In this document: positions 1 to 7,478 of the stretch, piece after piece
Layout of the letters: each line of letters starts with the position of its first letter
How positions within the stretch are numbered: position 1 is the first letter of the stretch
Source of the DNA: Parabacteroides distasonis
GTDB lineage: Bacteria > Bacteroidota > Bacteroidia > Bacteroidales > Tannerellaceae
Direction of reading: 5' to 3'
DNA: 64,000 bases
Assembly: GCA_021531775.1 (NCBI GenBank)
Contig: JAFBIU010000015.1
Location: 1 to 64,000 of the forward strand
Notes under the pieces: generated by a model
The model's database searches: none
Told to the model about the DNA's origin: nothing
What the model saw: only the letters and a program-made list of their open reading frames with translations
Translations under genes and position numbers: made by a program

Positions 1-84
1 TGCACATCAGTTCTTAAGAAATAATAAAACTTTTCGTTTTTATGGGTCCTACGGGTCCTAAATGACCGCTTACATTTAAACAGA

Positions 85-363
85 CTACTCTGCGATGAGG
101 TAATCGATGTCGGCACAGATCTCGCCCAGTTCGGAGAAGAGCTCGTCGAAATGATCCTCCTCGGAGTGGCGCATCCGTTTCAAGAGCTCGGTGGCGATGC
201 GTGTACTGAGGTCTTCCAGAAACCGCTGGCACCGTTCGGGCGACCGTTTGCGGATGTAGGGCTCCAGATGTACGAACATCTCCGTCCGCTCGTTGAGGTA
301 GTCCCAGGCCATGTCTCGGAAGGCGAAAAACTTCTCTTGCAAAAGAAAATTGATAGTTTCCAT
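85..363 (-). CDS. hypothetical protein, 92 aa
   Basis: I do not recognise this small protein. It is acidic and looks almost entirely helical, with many charged residues and a Glu/Asp-rich C-terminal third (EEDHFDELFSELGE). There is no signal peptide or membrane segment. The ATG at 363 is preceded by an A-rich stretch, usual for leaders in Bacteroidota. Overlapping frames on both strands are open here, but this frame has the most protein-like composition. No -7 box could be placed confidently upstream of it. Confidence 0.5.
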   Translation of the reverse strand: METINFLLQEKFFAFRDMAWDYLNERTEMFVHLEPYIRKRSPERCQRFLEDLSTRIATELLKRMRHSEEDHFDELFSELGEICADIDYLIAE

Positions 364-378
364 TTTTTTTCTTGTTTA

Positions 379-411
379 TTTGATAATACATAAAACTTTT
401 TTATAACTTTG
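379..411 (+). promoter_or_regulatory. Bacteroidota-type promoter, TTTG-N21-TAACTTTG
   Basis: TTTG at 379-382 and TAACTTTG at 404-411 are 21 bases apart, matching the TTTG / TAnnTTTG consensus. It points right, away from the minus-strand gene at 85-363. The first clear gene downstream starts at 663, so the leader would be about 245 nt. The leader holds a possible 22-codon frame from GTG 425, too short to call. I see nothing else in 364-662. Confidence 0.45.
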
Positions 412-662
412 GGAGGCCAGTCAAGTGTATGACCTGCATCCGCTGGACATAGTACAAGATGCCATCCATCGAGGCGAAGAAAAAAGAAAGTAAGTTGGAG
501 TAGTATTCTTCTTTCTTTCAATTTGAAAACCAACGGTTTGGAATTTTGTAGGACGTGTATGGGTGAGACTGACTTTCTGTCGGATGCCAACAAGTGGGTG
601 ACAAGAGTTGCAGGCGACTGACAAGATGACAGAAATATGTTGAACAAATAAAATCAATCTTT

Positions 663-1166
663 ATGAAAAACAGAAAAGCAAATAAGAGGAGTACAGGGAG
701 ACCCAATATTTCTATAGTTAATCATGGAAGTGGGACTATCACAATAGGTTCTATAACCCAACTCAGTGAATCTGAATATCAGGCAAAGCGTCAAGCGATG
801 GTTGAGGAAGCGGAGAAGGTTATGCTCAAGAATGCCATTTTGCGGTATGTCATGCGGTTAACCGATTTGGTAGATGACAAGTGGAAAGATCGGTATGATC
901 GGTTATGGCCTCAAATACTCGAAATTCCTGTGGTGAAAGCCCAAATCTATGACAAAGGCAAGCAAGCGGGGACGTTGTTCAATCGCAATTTGGTCGGCAG
1001 CATCATCGGACTGCTGAAGGAGCACGAGGTGTACAGCAACACGAATGCAACAAAAATGGCCATTGCACTTGAAGGTACTGAGAAGCATTCGATTCGTCAA
1101 GCCATTGCAATTCCTGTTTCAAAAGAGATCAGTGATGCAGTGCAGCAATTATTGGATAAACAATAG
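663..1166 (+). CDS. hypothetical protein, 167 aa
   Basis: I do not recognise this gene. The N-terminus is very basic (KNRKANKRSTGRP) and is followed by a short beta-like stretch (SIVNHGSGTITIGSITQL). After that comes a long, mostly helical region containing a WKDRYDRLW segment. No signal peptide or membrane helix is visible, so it is probably cytoplasmic. The basic leader followed by a helical body could suit a nucleic-acid-associated protein, but no family motif supports that. It stands alone between two non-coding stretches, just upstream of the repeat element at 1176-1229. Confidence 0.55.
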   Translation: MKNRKANKRSTGRPNISIVNHGSGTITIGSITQLSESEYQAKRQAMVEEAEKVMLKNAILRYVMRLTDLVDDKWKDRYDRLWPQILEIPVVKAQIYDKGKQAGTLFNRNLVGSIIGLLKEHEVYSNTNATKMAIALEGTEKHSIRQAIAIPVSKEISDAVQQLLDKQ

Positions 1167-1175
1167 CCTTCCCAT

Positions 1176-1229
1176 CCCCCGATTGTTAAAATGTTAATTT
1201 GTTAATTTGTTAATTCGACCAATCGGGGG
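1176..1229 (+). repeat. octamer repeat element enclosed by a 10-bp hairpin
   Basis: A perfect 10-bp inverted repeat, CCCCCGATTG (1176-1185) and CAATCGGGGG (1220-1229), encloses a 34-nt loop. Four octamers run from 1184 to 1215: TGTTAAAA and then three exact TGTTAATT. The element sits ten bases after the stop of the 663-1166 gene, so it could act in its 3' UTR, but no T-run follows as in an intrinsic terminator. A second element with the same layout but different arms lies at 10854-10902. Confidence 0.7.
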
Positions 1230-1368
1230 TTTGGATCCGTCCCGAGGGAAAAGCCAACGGTCGGAGCGCAGCACCCATTTGTAAACAAGAACAGTTTCGT
1301 GCGTACGCATATTATATATTAGGTATATAATTCAGAATGAAAGGATAAAAAGAAAGAAATAAGAGACG

Positions 1369-1400
1369 AATTAGCAAATTAACAATTTAACAAATTAACA
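1369..1400 (-). repeat. four octamers in inverted orientation
   Basis: Read on the minus strand this is TGTTAATT, TGTTAAAT, TGTTAATT, TGCTAATT. It is the inverted counterpart of the array at 1184-1215, with a 153-bp spacer that contains no gene. No flanking hairpin arms are visible. Between 1230 and 1540 I see only AT-rich sequence, with no ORF, RNA gene or recognisable site. Confidence 0.6.
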
Positions 1401-1541
1401 TTTTAGTTTTCAAATATCAGATTAACAACCCATTATTATTTTTTGTAGGGACAAACAAATGTAGTAGGGATAAACTGAGGCATGTAGGAAAGAACGAAGA
1501 CAAAATCCCGAACACCCCATGGCAATCCCCCCGACAATCCC

Positions 1542-1549
1542 TACCTTTG
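1542..1549 (+). promoter_or_regulatory. -7 box TACCTTTG of the HU-like gene
   Basis: TACCTTTG fits the Bacteroidota -7 consensus exactly. No good TTTG lies about 20 bases upstream (the region reads ATGGCAATCC). Transcription from here would give a leader of about 128 nt before the ATG at 1684, and that leader contains the 23-bp tandem repeat at 1570-1627. Confidence 0.5.
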
Positions 1550-1569
1550 CAAAGTGATCCGATGAGAGC

Positions 1570-1627
1570 CATCACTTAAGACCGACGTCCGTCATCAGTG
1601 AAGACCGACCGCAGTCATCAGTGAAGC
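1570..1627 (+). repeat. 23-bp tandem repeat in the leader of the HU-like gene
   Basis: Two full copies of a 23-bp unit (1570-1592 and 1593-1615) and a partial third (from 1616) follow one another. All begin CATCA and contain TAAGACCGAC or GAAGACCGAC. The repeat lies between the -7 box at 1542 and the ATG at 1684, so it would be transcribed as leader RNA. Confidence 0.6.
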
Positions 1628-1683
1628 CCTCATCCCATCACCAGAAAGAACCATTATTTATTAACCCCAAAACATCATTCATT

Positions 1684-2574
1684 ATGATCAATTACAGCAT
1701 TGTCATGCGAAGCGTGAACACCAACCTCTTCGAGATCAACCAAGCCAAGGGACGCATCAAGACCGCCCAGAAGATGGGTCAGAGCCCCGAGCAAGCCGAC
1801 CTCGACCTCGTAGCCACTGAGAAGCAGAACGCCTTCGCCATCGCCCAGTATGCCGACGTGATGACCATCGAGAAATTCGCCCGTCACATCGCCACCCACG
1901 GATGCGTCTATTCGCGAGCCGACATCTCCGCCATCCTCTACATGGCCGTCGATTGCATGCGCGAGCAGCTCCTGGAAGGCAAGAAAATCCGTTTGGGCGA
2001 CCTCGGAGACTTCTCCGTCAACCTCACCTCGAAGGGAGCCGAGACAGCCGACAAGTTCACCGCCCAAAACATCACCGGCGTGAACGTCGTATGGGATCCC
2101 GGCATGGAATTCAAGAACCTCCTGGCCGATGCCGAGTTCAACCTCGTAGCCAGCCGCAACGCCCAGGCAGCCGTTCTGAAAGCCATCAAAGCCGGCCAGA
2201 CCACCGTCGATCTGACTGCCCCCATCGACCCGAACGACCCCACGGGAGGCAACGGAAGCAGTTCCGGCACCGATGGCGGTTCCGACACAGGCGGCACCGG
2301 TTCCGATGGAGGCAGCACCCCGCAGAAATACACCCTGACCGTCACCTCGGCAGACACACAGATGGGTAGCGTCAGTGGAGGCGGCCAGTATGCAGCCGGC
2401 AGTCAAGCCACCGTAACCGCCACCCCGAACAGCGGCTATCAGTTCAAGCAATGGAGCGACGGCAACACCAGTGCCACCCGTAGCGTAACCGTCAATGCCG
2501 ACACGACCTTGACCGCCACCTTCGAAGCCGTGAGCACCGGTGGCGAAGATCCGGAGACTCCCCCCTTCTCCTAA
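1684..2574 (+). CDS. HU-like DNA-binding protein (HU-HIG type) with InlB-type repeat tail
   Basis: The protein has 296 aa from ATG 1684. An upstream GTG at 1621 is in frame but lies inside the leader repeat. Residues 1-150 fit the HU/IHF-like domain of Bacteroidota (a long helical part, then GKKIRLGDLGDFSVNL like the HU beta arm). Pfam HU-HIG is described as an HU domain fused to wHTH, Ig or Gly-rich parts. A Gly/Ser/Asp linker (about 190-220) leads into an InlB B-repeat-like domain (YTLTVTSA, GYQFKQWSDG, VTVNADTTLTATFE). That domain usually occurs on cell-surface proteins, yet no signal peptide is present. The gene is GC- and C-rich, unlike the AT-rich cassette from about 3300. Confidence 0.8.
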   Translation: MINYSIVMRSVNTNLFEINQAKGRIKTAQKMGQSPEQADLDLVATEKQNAFAIAQYADVMTIEKFARHIATHGCVYSRADISAILYMAVDCMREQLLEGKKIRLGDLGDFSVNLTSKGAETADKFTAQNITGVNVVWDPGMEFKNLLADAEFNLVASRNAQAAVLKAIKAGQTTVDLTAPIDPNDPTGGNGSSSGTDGGSDTGGTGSDGGSTPQKYTLTVTSADTQMGSVSGGGQYAAGSQATVTATPNSGYQFKQWSDGNTSATRSVTVNADTTLTATFEAVSTGGEDPETPPFS

Positions 2575-2659
2575 CCCATAGCGCAAGCGAGTAGCCCCTG
2601 AAGCAGGTTCCCCTCCCAACGAGGGGACCGGCTTCCACCAAAAAACAATTTCAAAGCAA

Positions 2660-2878
2660 ATGAAAACCTTCTACATCACCCTAACCCTCAGCATCCTGTT
2701 GCTGATCGGCGGCTTCCTCTGTCCCCCGATCGGCGTGATCGACAACAGCATTCTGACCGCCGTCGGCCTCCTCCTGATGTACAGTGTACTGGCCCAAGTA
2801 CCCACCATCATCGAAGCCGCCAAGAACGGTCAGCACATCCGCCTCACGAAAGGCGACTTCTCCGCCGAAGTATCGTAG
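2660..2878 (+). CDS. small membrane protein, 72 aa
   Basis: Two hydrophobic segments are visible, at about residues 4-24 and 29-50 (ILLLIGGFLC and ILTAVGLLLMYSVLAQV). A short polar tail ends in KGDFSAEVS. It is therefore probably a two-helix inner-membrane hairpin with a cytoplasmic tail. It lies 85 bases after the HU-like gene and shares its GC-rich codon use, so the two may form one unit. I do not recognise the family. Confidence 0.6.
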   Translation: MKTFYITLTLSILLLIGGFLCPPIGVIDNSILTAVGLLLMYSVLAQVPTIIEAAKNGQHIRLTKGDFSAEVS

Positions 2879-2961
2879 GAGAGGCCGCCGAAGCGGCATC
2901 ATTTCATGTATGATCCAGCCGAAGATTCATAAAACCGTACGTTAAAATTCTAAAAATAGAT

Positions 2962-3594
2962 ATGTATAAACATTGTTTCAAGCGGGTGATTGACTTCACA
3001 ATCGCCCTGTTGGCCTTGTCGGTCATTTGGCCGATCCTGGCCATCATTGCCCTATGGCTCCATTTTGCCAACAAAGGAGCCGGAGCCTTCTTCCTGCAAG
3101 AGCGTCCCGGTCTCCACGGTAAAATCTTCAAAGTGATCAAGTTCAAGAGCATGACCGACGAGCGGGATGCCGATGGACGGTTGTTGCCCGATGCCCAGCG
3201 ACTGACTGCGGTCGGCAAGTTCGTCCGCTCCACCAGCATCGACGAACTCCCCCAACTCATCAACGTCCTGAAAGGTGATATGGCCCTGATCGGTCCGAGA
3301 CCCTTGTTGCCTGAGTATTTGCCTTATTACACAGAACGTGAGCAGTTACGGCATACAGTTCGTCCTGGAATCAGTGGATGGGCACAGGTTAATGGACGAA
3401 ATAACGTGACTTGGGATCAGAAACTTGAATTAGACGCATATTATGTGGAACATCTTGATCTTTGGATGGATATAAAAGTTGTCCTGATGACAATTAAAAA
3501 TGTGTTGGGACGAAAAGATGTCAATGTAGTGCCAAGTGCTGTGAAAGGCGGATGTAAACTGAATGTTGAACGAGCAGACAGAAGACTAAGGTAG
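2962..3594 (+). CDS. initiating sugar-phosphate transferase, PglC/WcaJ type
   Basis: At 210 aa it has the length of the compact monotopic phosphoglycosyl transferases, which move a sugar phosphate from a UDP-sugar to undecaprenyl phosphate at the inner membrane. Family signs are a basic-hydrophobic N-terminus (residues 5-35), FFLQERPGLHGKIFKVIKFK, TSIDELPQLINVLKGDM, LIGPRPLLPEYLPYY and RPGISGWAQVNGRN. This would start assembly of a glycan or glycoprotein oligosaccharide. Base composition changes inside the gene: the first about 340 bases are GC-rich like the upstream genes and the rest is AT-rich like the downstream cassette, suggesting a recombination joint near the GPRP codons. Confidence 0.88.
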   Translation: MYKHCFKRVIDFTIALLALSVIWPILAIIALWLHFANKGAGAFFLQERPGLHGKIFKVIKFKSMTDERDADGRLLPDAQRLTAVGKFVRSTSIDELPQLINVLKGDMALIGPRPLLPEYLPYYTEREQLRHTVRPGISGWAQVNGRNNVTWDQKLELDAYYVEHLDLWMDIKVVLMTIKNVLGRKDVNVVPSAVKGGCKLNVERADRRLR

Positions 3595-3612
3595 AATATC
3601 AAATTAAATAAT

Positions 3613-4083
3613 ATGAAGTTGAAATTTGAGGTTAAAATACAATCTGAGATTGATAAAGATGAATTATCCGGATTTGTTTGGAAAACAGAGGGAAGGTTAA
3701 TACCATCTTTAAGTAGTAGAATCAATGTCGATGATTTTATTGAAAGAGTCTATCAGAATGCCACTTTCTTTATCGCTAGAGATATTGAAAATGACATTAT
3801 TGTAGCATTAAATATTGTATATGTAAATCAGGCTCCAGATAGATCATATGCGACATTTTTAGCAGTACTGGAAGAATTTGAGAGTATGGGAATTGGGGCA
3901 AGACTGATACTGAATGCAATCAGATATTGCAAGAAAGTTGGTTCTGCATGTTATTCTCTAAGTATGCGTAAATCAAATGAAACAATGCTTGCTTTCTATT
4001 TAAAGAATGGATTCGTTATAGAAAGTGAGAAAACTTATCCCAATTCAGACGAAATACAAGTGGATTTAAAATTAGTATTTTAA
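3613..4083 (+). CDS. GNAT-family acyltransferase
   Basis: The protein has 156 aa with the GNAT fold pattern. FLAVLEEFESMGIGARLI carries the motif A pyrophosphate loop (MGIGAR), and NETMLAFYLKNGF fits motif B. GNAT enzymes move an acyl group from CoA, or sometimes ACP, to an amine. It lies between the sugar transferase and an acyl carrier protein and ends 9 bases before that gene, so N-acylation of an amino sugar using an ACP-bound acyl group is a reasonable inference. The specific substrate cannot be read from the sequence. Codon use is AT-rich. Confidence 0.75.
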   Translation: MKLKFEVKIQSEIDKDELSGFVWKTEGRLIPSLSSRINVDDFIERVYQNATFFIARDIENDIIVALNIVYVNQAPDRSYATFLAVLEEFESMGIGARLILNAIRYCKKVGSACYSLSMRKSNETMLAFYLKNGFVIESEKTYPNSDEIQVDLKLVF

Positions 4084-4092
4084 TTATAATAT

Positions 4093-4317
4093 ATGGAACA
4101 GAAGGTTTTATCTATCATTAACAACATTCGTGCCGCTAAGGAATTGGCACCAGTAGCAGAACTTCATGTAGAAGACAAACTTCGTGAAGACCTTGGTCTT
4201 ACATCTTTTGATTTGGCAGAACTGACTGTCAATATTGAGGATGAATTTGACATCGATATCTTTGAGGATGGTCTTGTGAATACTGTAGGTGAAATCTTTG
4301 CAAAGTTAAGCAAGTAA
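4093..4317 (+). CDS. acyl carrier protein, dedicated
   Basis: This 74-aa acidic protein has the ACP four-helix pattern. DLGLTSFDLAELTVNIEDEF contains the serine that would take the phosphopantetheine arm, though the usual DSL reads TSF here, as in carriers of secondary pathways. Its stop codon overlaps the ATG of the adenylate-forming ligase by one base, implying translational coupling. It is very unlikely to be the housekeeping fatty-acid ACP, given the altered Ser motif and the cassette context. Confidence 0.85.
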   Translation: MEQKVLSIINNIRAAKELAPVAELHVEDKLREDLGLTSFDLAELTVNIEDEFDIDIFEDGLVNTVGEIFAKLSK

Positions 4318-5537
4318 TGGCTACATTTCTTCATAACGGAGAGCTGGAATACTCGTATGAGATGCTGGTTGAATCAATCAATCAGCATCGGGAGTATTAT
4401 CCTCTTTTCCAGACGAACGATATCTATCTCTACCTTGAGAATCTTGTGAAGGCGATTGCTACCAGCAACCCTTTGGTGTTGTTGGACAGTGATTTGAATC
4501 CCTCAGCAGTGACTGATGTGGATGAGAACCGAGTCAATGTATCTATTCAGCTTCCGGAATATCACTTTGCAAATATTGATGAGGTGGTGAATGCTTTGCA
4601 GAAATCTACATCTGAAATCACCATTTTTACCTCTGGTACAACAGGCCAACCCAAGAAGGTGGTACATTCAATAGACACTCTGACACGTTCGGTTCGTATG
4701 GGTGAAAAGTATAAAGGTCAGGTGTGGGCATACGCCTATAATCCTACTCACATGGCCGGTTTGCAAGTGTTTTTTCAGGCATTCGAAAATCAGAATACAC
4801 TCGTAAATGTGTTCAATATGCAACGAAGTGAAGTGTATCAGAAGATCGTACAATATCAGATCACCCATATCTCTGCTACTCCAACTTTCTATCGTTTACT
4901 CCTTCCTTTTGAAGCAGCTTATTCTTCCGTTCAGAGAGTAACGCTTGGAGGCGAGAAATCGGACAATCATCTGTATGAAAATATCCGTAAGATATTCCCA
5001 AATGCAAAGATTAATAATGTATATGCTTCAACAGAGGCAGGATCGTTATTTGCAGCCAAGGGTGATTGTTTTCAGATTCCTGAGAGGATTCGTGATAAGT
5101 TTATGGAGGTAGACGACGAACTCTTGATCCATCGTTCGCTTCTGGGTAAGTCTGATAGTTTCAAGTATGATGGTGACTATTATCATTCTGGCGATCTGAT
5201 CGAATGGGTAAACAAGGAAGATAGAATCTTCAGGTTCAAGAGCCGCAAAAATGAACTCATCAATGTGGGTGGATATAAGGTGAACCCTGGAGAGGTAGAA
5301 GATGTCATCAATGTCATTGAAGGTGTTAAACAATCATTAGTATATGGAAAGGCCAACTCAGTTCTGGGTAATGTGCTGATTGCAGAAATCCAACTGGAAG
5401 ATGGTTCGAATTTAACAACTATGGATATTCGCAAAATGCTTAAAGAACAACTTCAAGATTTCAAGATTCCTCGCAAAATCAAGTTTGTAGAGGCATTTTC
5501 ATTAACACGTACCGGAAAATTAAAAAGATCAGTATGA
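4317..5537 (+). CDS. adenylate-forming acyl/aminoacyl ligase (AMP-binding)
   Basis: The 406-aa protein belongs to the ANL superfamily. The P-loop FTSGTTGQPKK is at about residues 102-112. ASTEAGSLFA, YHSGDLIEW, KSRKNELINVGGYKVNPGE and the C-terminal TRTGKLKR (catalytic lysine) follow in the usual order. It is short for the family (about 500 aa) because the N-terminal subdomain is reduced. The expected reaction is ATP-dependent activation of a carboxylic or amino acid and loading onto the pantetheine of the adjacent ACP. It overlaps the ACP stop by one base and the SDR start by four, so these three genes form a tight unit. The substrate is unknown. Confidence 0.85.
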   Translation: MATFLHNGELEYSYEMLVESINQHREYYPLFQTNDIYLYLENLVKAIATSNPLVLLDSDLNPSAVTDVDENRVNVSIQLPEYHFANIDEVVNALQKSTSEITIFTSGTTGQPKKVVHSIDTLTRSVRMGEKYKGQVWAYAYNPTHMAGLQVFFQAFENQNTLVNVFNMQRSEVYQKIVQYQITHISATPTFYRLLLPFEAAYSSVQRVTLGGEKSDNHLYENIRKIFPNAKINNVYASTEAGSLFAAKGDCFQIPERIRDKFMEVDDELLIHRSLLGKSDSFKYDGDYYHSGDLIEWVNKEDRIFRFKSRKNELINVGGYKVNPGEVEDVINVIEGVKQSLVYGKANSVLGNVLIAEIQLEDGSNLTTMDIRKMLKEQLQDFKIPRKIKFVEAFSLTRTGKLKRSV

Positions 5538-6256
5538 ATATTATAGTTACAGGTTGCTCACGTGGTGTGGGCTTAGAAATATGTAAAGTATTAATGGATC
5601 AGGGGCATACAGTTTATGGGATAGCCCGAAGTTGTCCTGACGAATTCAAAGTGCTACAGGCAGCATACGAGGGGAAACTACACTACAAGAGTGTTGACCT
5701 TGCAGACTGCGAGAATGTCAAGCAGAACGTTTTCAAAGATTTTTGCGGAAACAGCGTACAGATTGATGGTTATGTGAATAATGCAGCTGTTGCATACGAT
5801 GATATAGTCACCAACTTGAATCTTGATCGTCTTAAGGCTATGTATGATGTGAATGTATTCACTCCAATGATGATGGTAAAGAATGTGATTCGTAATATGA
5901 TTCTTCATCATACCAAAGGATCTATTGTACATATTTCTTCCATAAGCGTTCATACTGGTTACAAAGGGCTTGCGATGTATGCCTCATCAAAGGGTGCCCT
6001 TGAAGCATTTTCAAAGGATACTGCACGTGAATGGGGGCCGATGGGTATTCGTTCTAATGTGGTTGTTCCCGGTTTTATGGCAACAGCTATGAGTTCAACG
6101 CTAACGGACGAACAGAGAAGCAAGATTTATGCCCGTACTTCATTGAAGTCTGCCACCAGTATTCGATCGGTTGCTGAAACTGTTGCCTTCCTTTTAAGTG
6201 ATAAAGCAGAGAGCATAACAGGCCAGAATATCCATGTGGATAATGGAACTATCTAA
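5534..6256 (+). CDS. SDR oxidoreductase, FabG-like
   Basis: The 240-aa protein is a classical short-chain dehydrogenase. It has the NAD(P) motif TGCSRGVGLE (residues 6-15), VNNAAV, HISSISVHTG with the catalytic Ser, YASSKGA (Tyr and Lys) and a C-terminal ITGQNIHVDNG typical of 3-oxoacyl-ACP reductases. With an ACP and its ligase just upstream, reduction of a beta-keto group on the ACP-bound acyl chain is the natural guess, but no ketosynthase is present. Its ATG overlaps the ligase stop (ATGA). Confidence 0.82.
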   Translation: MNIIVTGCSRGVGLEICKVLMDQGHTVYGIARSCPDEFKVLQAAYEGKLHYKSVDLADCENVKQNVFKDFCGNSVQIDGYVNNAAVAYDDIVTNLNLDRLKAMYDVNVFTPMMMVKNVIRNMILHHTKGSIVHISSISVHTGYKGLAMYASSKGALEAFSKDTAREWGPMGIRSNVVVPGFMATAMSSTLTDEQRSKIYARTSLKSATSIRSVAETVAFLLSDKAESITGQNIHVDNGTI

Positions 6257-6264
6257 TTCTATTT

Positions 6265-7182
6265 ATGAATTCTGATTTCTTAATTATTATAGATTATATT
6301 ATCAACGGCCTTGCAATCAGAATCGTCCGTGACGATCTTTATCCCTTTATAGGAGGAGGAAGTAAAGCTCGAAAGGCGATAGCTTACGAACAGTATTTGC
6401 GAGAGAACGGCTATAATGCAGTCGTTACGTGTGGAGGTATTCAAAGCAATCACAATCGGGCAATGGCCTTGATGTGTGCAAGGAATGGCTGGAAGTGCCA
6501 TCTGTGTATTCAAGGTGACGAAGAGCGTTTCATGCACGAGAAGGGCAATGCGTTACTCGACCGCCTGAGCGGAGCTGAGTGCGAGCTGATCAAGCCGGAG
6601 GATACGGCTGTGGCGATGGATCGGGCTATGGCAAAATTCCAGTCGGAAGGATTGAATCCGTTCTATGTAGTTGGTGGCGGGCATAATTTACCCGGGGGAA
6701 CCTGCTTTGTGGATGCTGTGAGAGAACTGAAACGTCAGTGTGATTCGGTTGGTTATAAGCCGGATTACCTGTTTTTGGCTTCGGGTACGGGATCTACACA
6801 AGCCGGTATCGTTGTGGGGCTTGATCTGGTTGGATGGGGTGACGTGAAATGTGTAGGTATCTCCGTTGCACGCCAACAGGCAAGAGGCAGGCAGGTGATT
6901 GCCGAATTTGCGAATAGGCTGGCTGATCATTATGGACTGCAAAAGGATTATACGGATCGTATTCTCTTTAATACTGACTACCTGTGTGGCGGTTATGAGT
7001 GCTACACGCCTGAAATGAAGACTTATCTTGAGGATGCCATGAGACAGACGGGACTGGTGTTTGATACCACTTATTCGGGAAAAGGGTTCTATGGTATGAT
7101 GCAGGAGGTCAAGAAACATCAACTGGAGGACAAGCATATTGTGTTTTGGCATACGGGCGGATTGATGAATGTAATGAAATAA
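6265..7182 (+). CDS. PLP-dependent enzyme, ACC deaminase / D-cysteine desulfhydrase family
   Basis: The 305-aa protein is a fold-type II PLP enzyme. GGGSKARKA contains the probable Schiff-base lysine, CGGIQSNHNRA fits the substrate-contact loop, LASGTGSTQAG the phosphate-binding loop, and DTTYSGKGFYGM with FWHTGG ends the family signature. Relatives deaminate 1-aminocyclopropane carboxylate or D-cysteine. In this cassette it could supply or consume an amino acid precursor, which is inference. It begins 8 bases after the SDR. The first 20 residues are hydrophobic and unlike the family; a later start is possible but none is clearly better. Confidence 0.75.
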   Translation: MNSDFLIIIDYIINGLAIRIVRDDLYPFIGGGSKARKAIAYEQYLRENGYNAVVTCGGIQSNHNRAMALMCARNGWKCHLCIQGDEERFMHEKGNALLDRLSGAECELIKPEDTAVAMDRAMAKFQSEGLNPFYVVGGGHNLPGGTCFVDAVRELKRQCDSVGYKPDYLFLASGTGSTQAGIVVGLDLVGWGDVKCVGISVARQQARGRQVIAEFANRLADHYGLQKDYTDRILFNTDYLCGGYECYTPEMKTYLEDAMRQTGLVFDTTYSGKGFYGMMQEVKKHQLEDKHIVFWHTGGLMNVMK

Positions 7183-7193
7183 ATCTTTTCAAT

Positions 7194-7478
7194 ATGAATT
7201 TTGTATATCACAAAAAATCAGAACTTCCACCTTTGGCTTGGCTGGCTGTGGTAACGAAAGGAGCAGATGTTGTCGAGGTGAATTGTGGTGATGCAGTTGT
7301 CATCTCGGATGAGTGGTTTGCAGCCGGAGTTTGGGATGGTGAATTGGATAGGGGCGGGTTTGATACTTGCTCTACTTCTTGCTGTACGGGTATGAAAATT
7401 AGGAAGATAGGAAATGTGTGTGGGGGGGGTAAAATTAATTACACCCACTCACATGCAAGAGTCTGTCTTTTCAATTAG
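7194..7478 (+). pseudogene. N-terminal fragment of the PP-loop-like protein, out of frame at a G8 run
   Basis: ATG 7194 opens a frame (MNFVYHKKSELPPLAWLAVV) that reads through the G run at 7422-7429 and then stops at 7478 after a short unrelated tail. The main downstream frame (7414-8712) is displaced by one base. Removing one G would join the two into a single protein of about 505 aa reading NVCGGVKLITPTHMQES across the joint. Eight G is therefore the 'off' length, unless ribosomes slip there or the base count is an assembly error. Confidence 0.6.

Noticed and set aside
1675-2619. 314-codon Gly-rich antisense frame opposite the HU-like gene
   Set aside because: The GC-rich, C-ending codons of the plus-strand gene create it; the Gly/Val richness is an artefact of the reverse reading.
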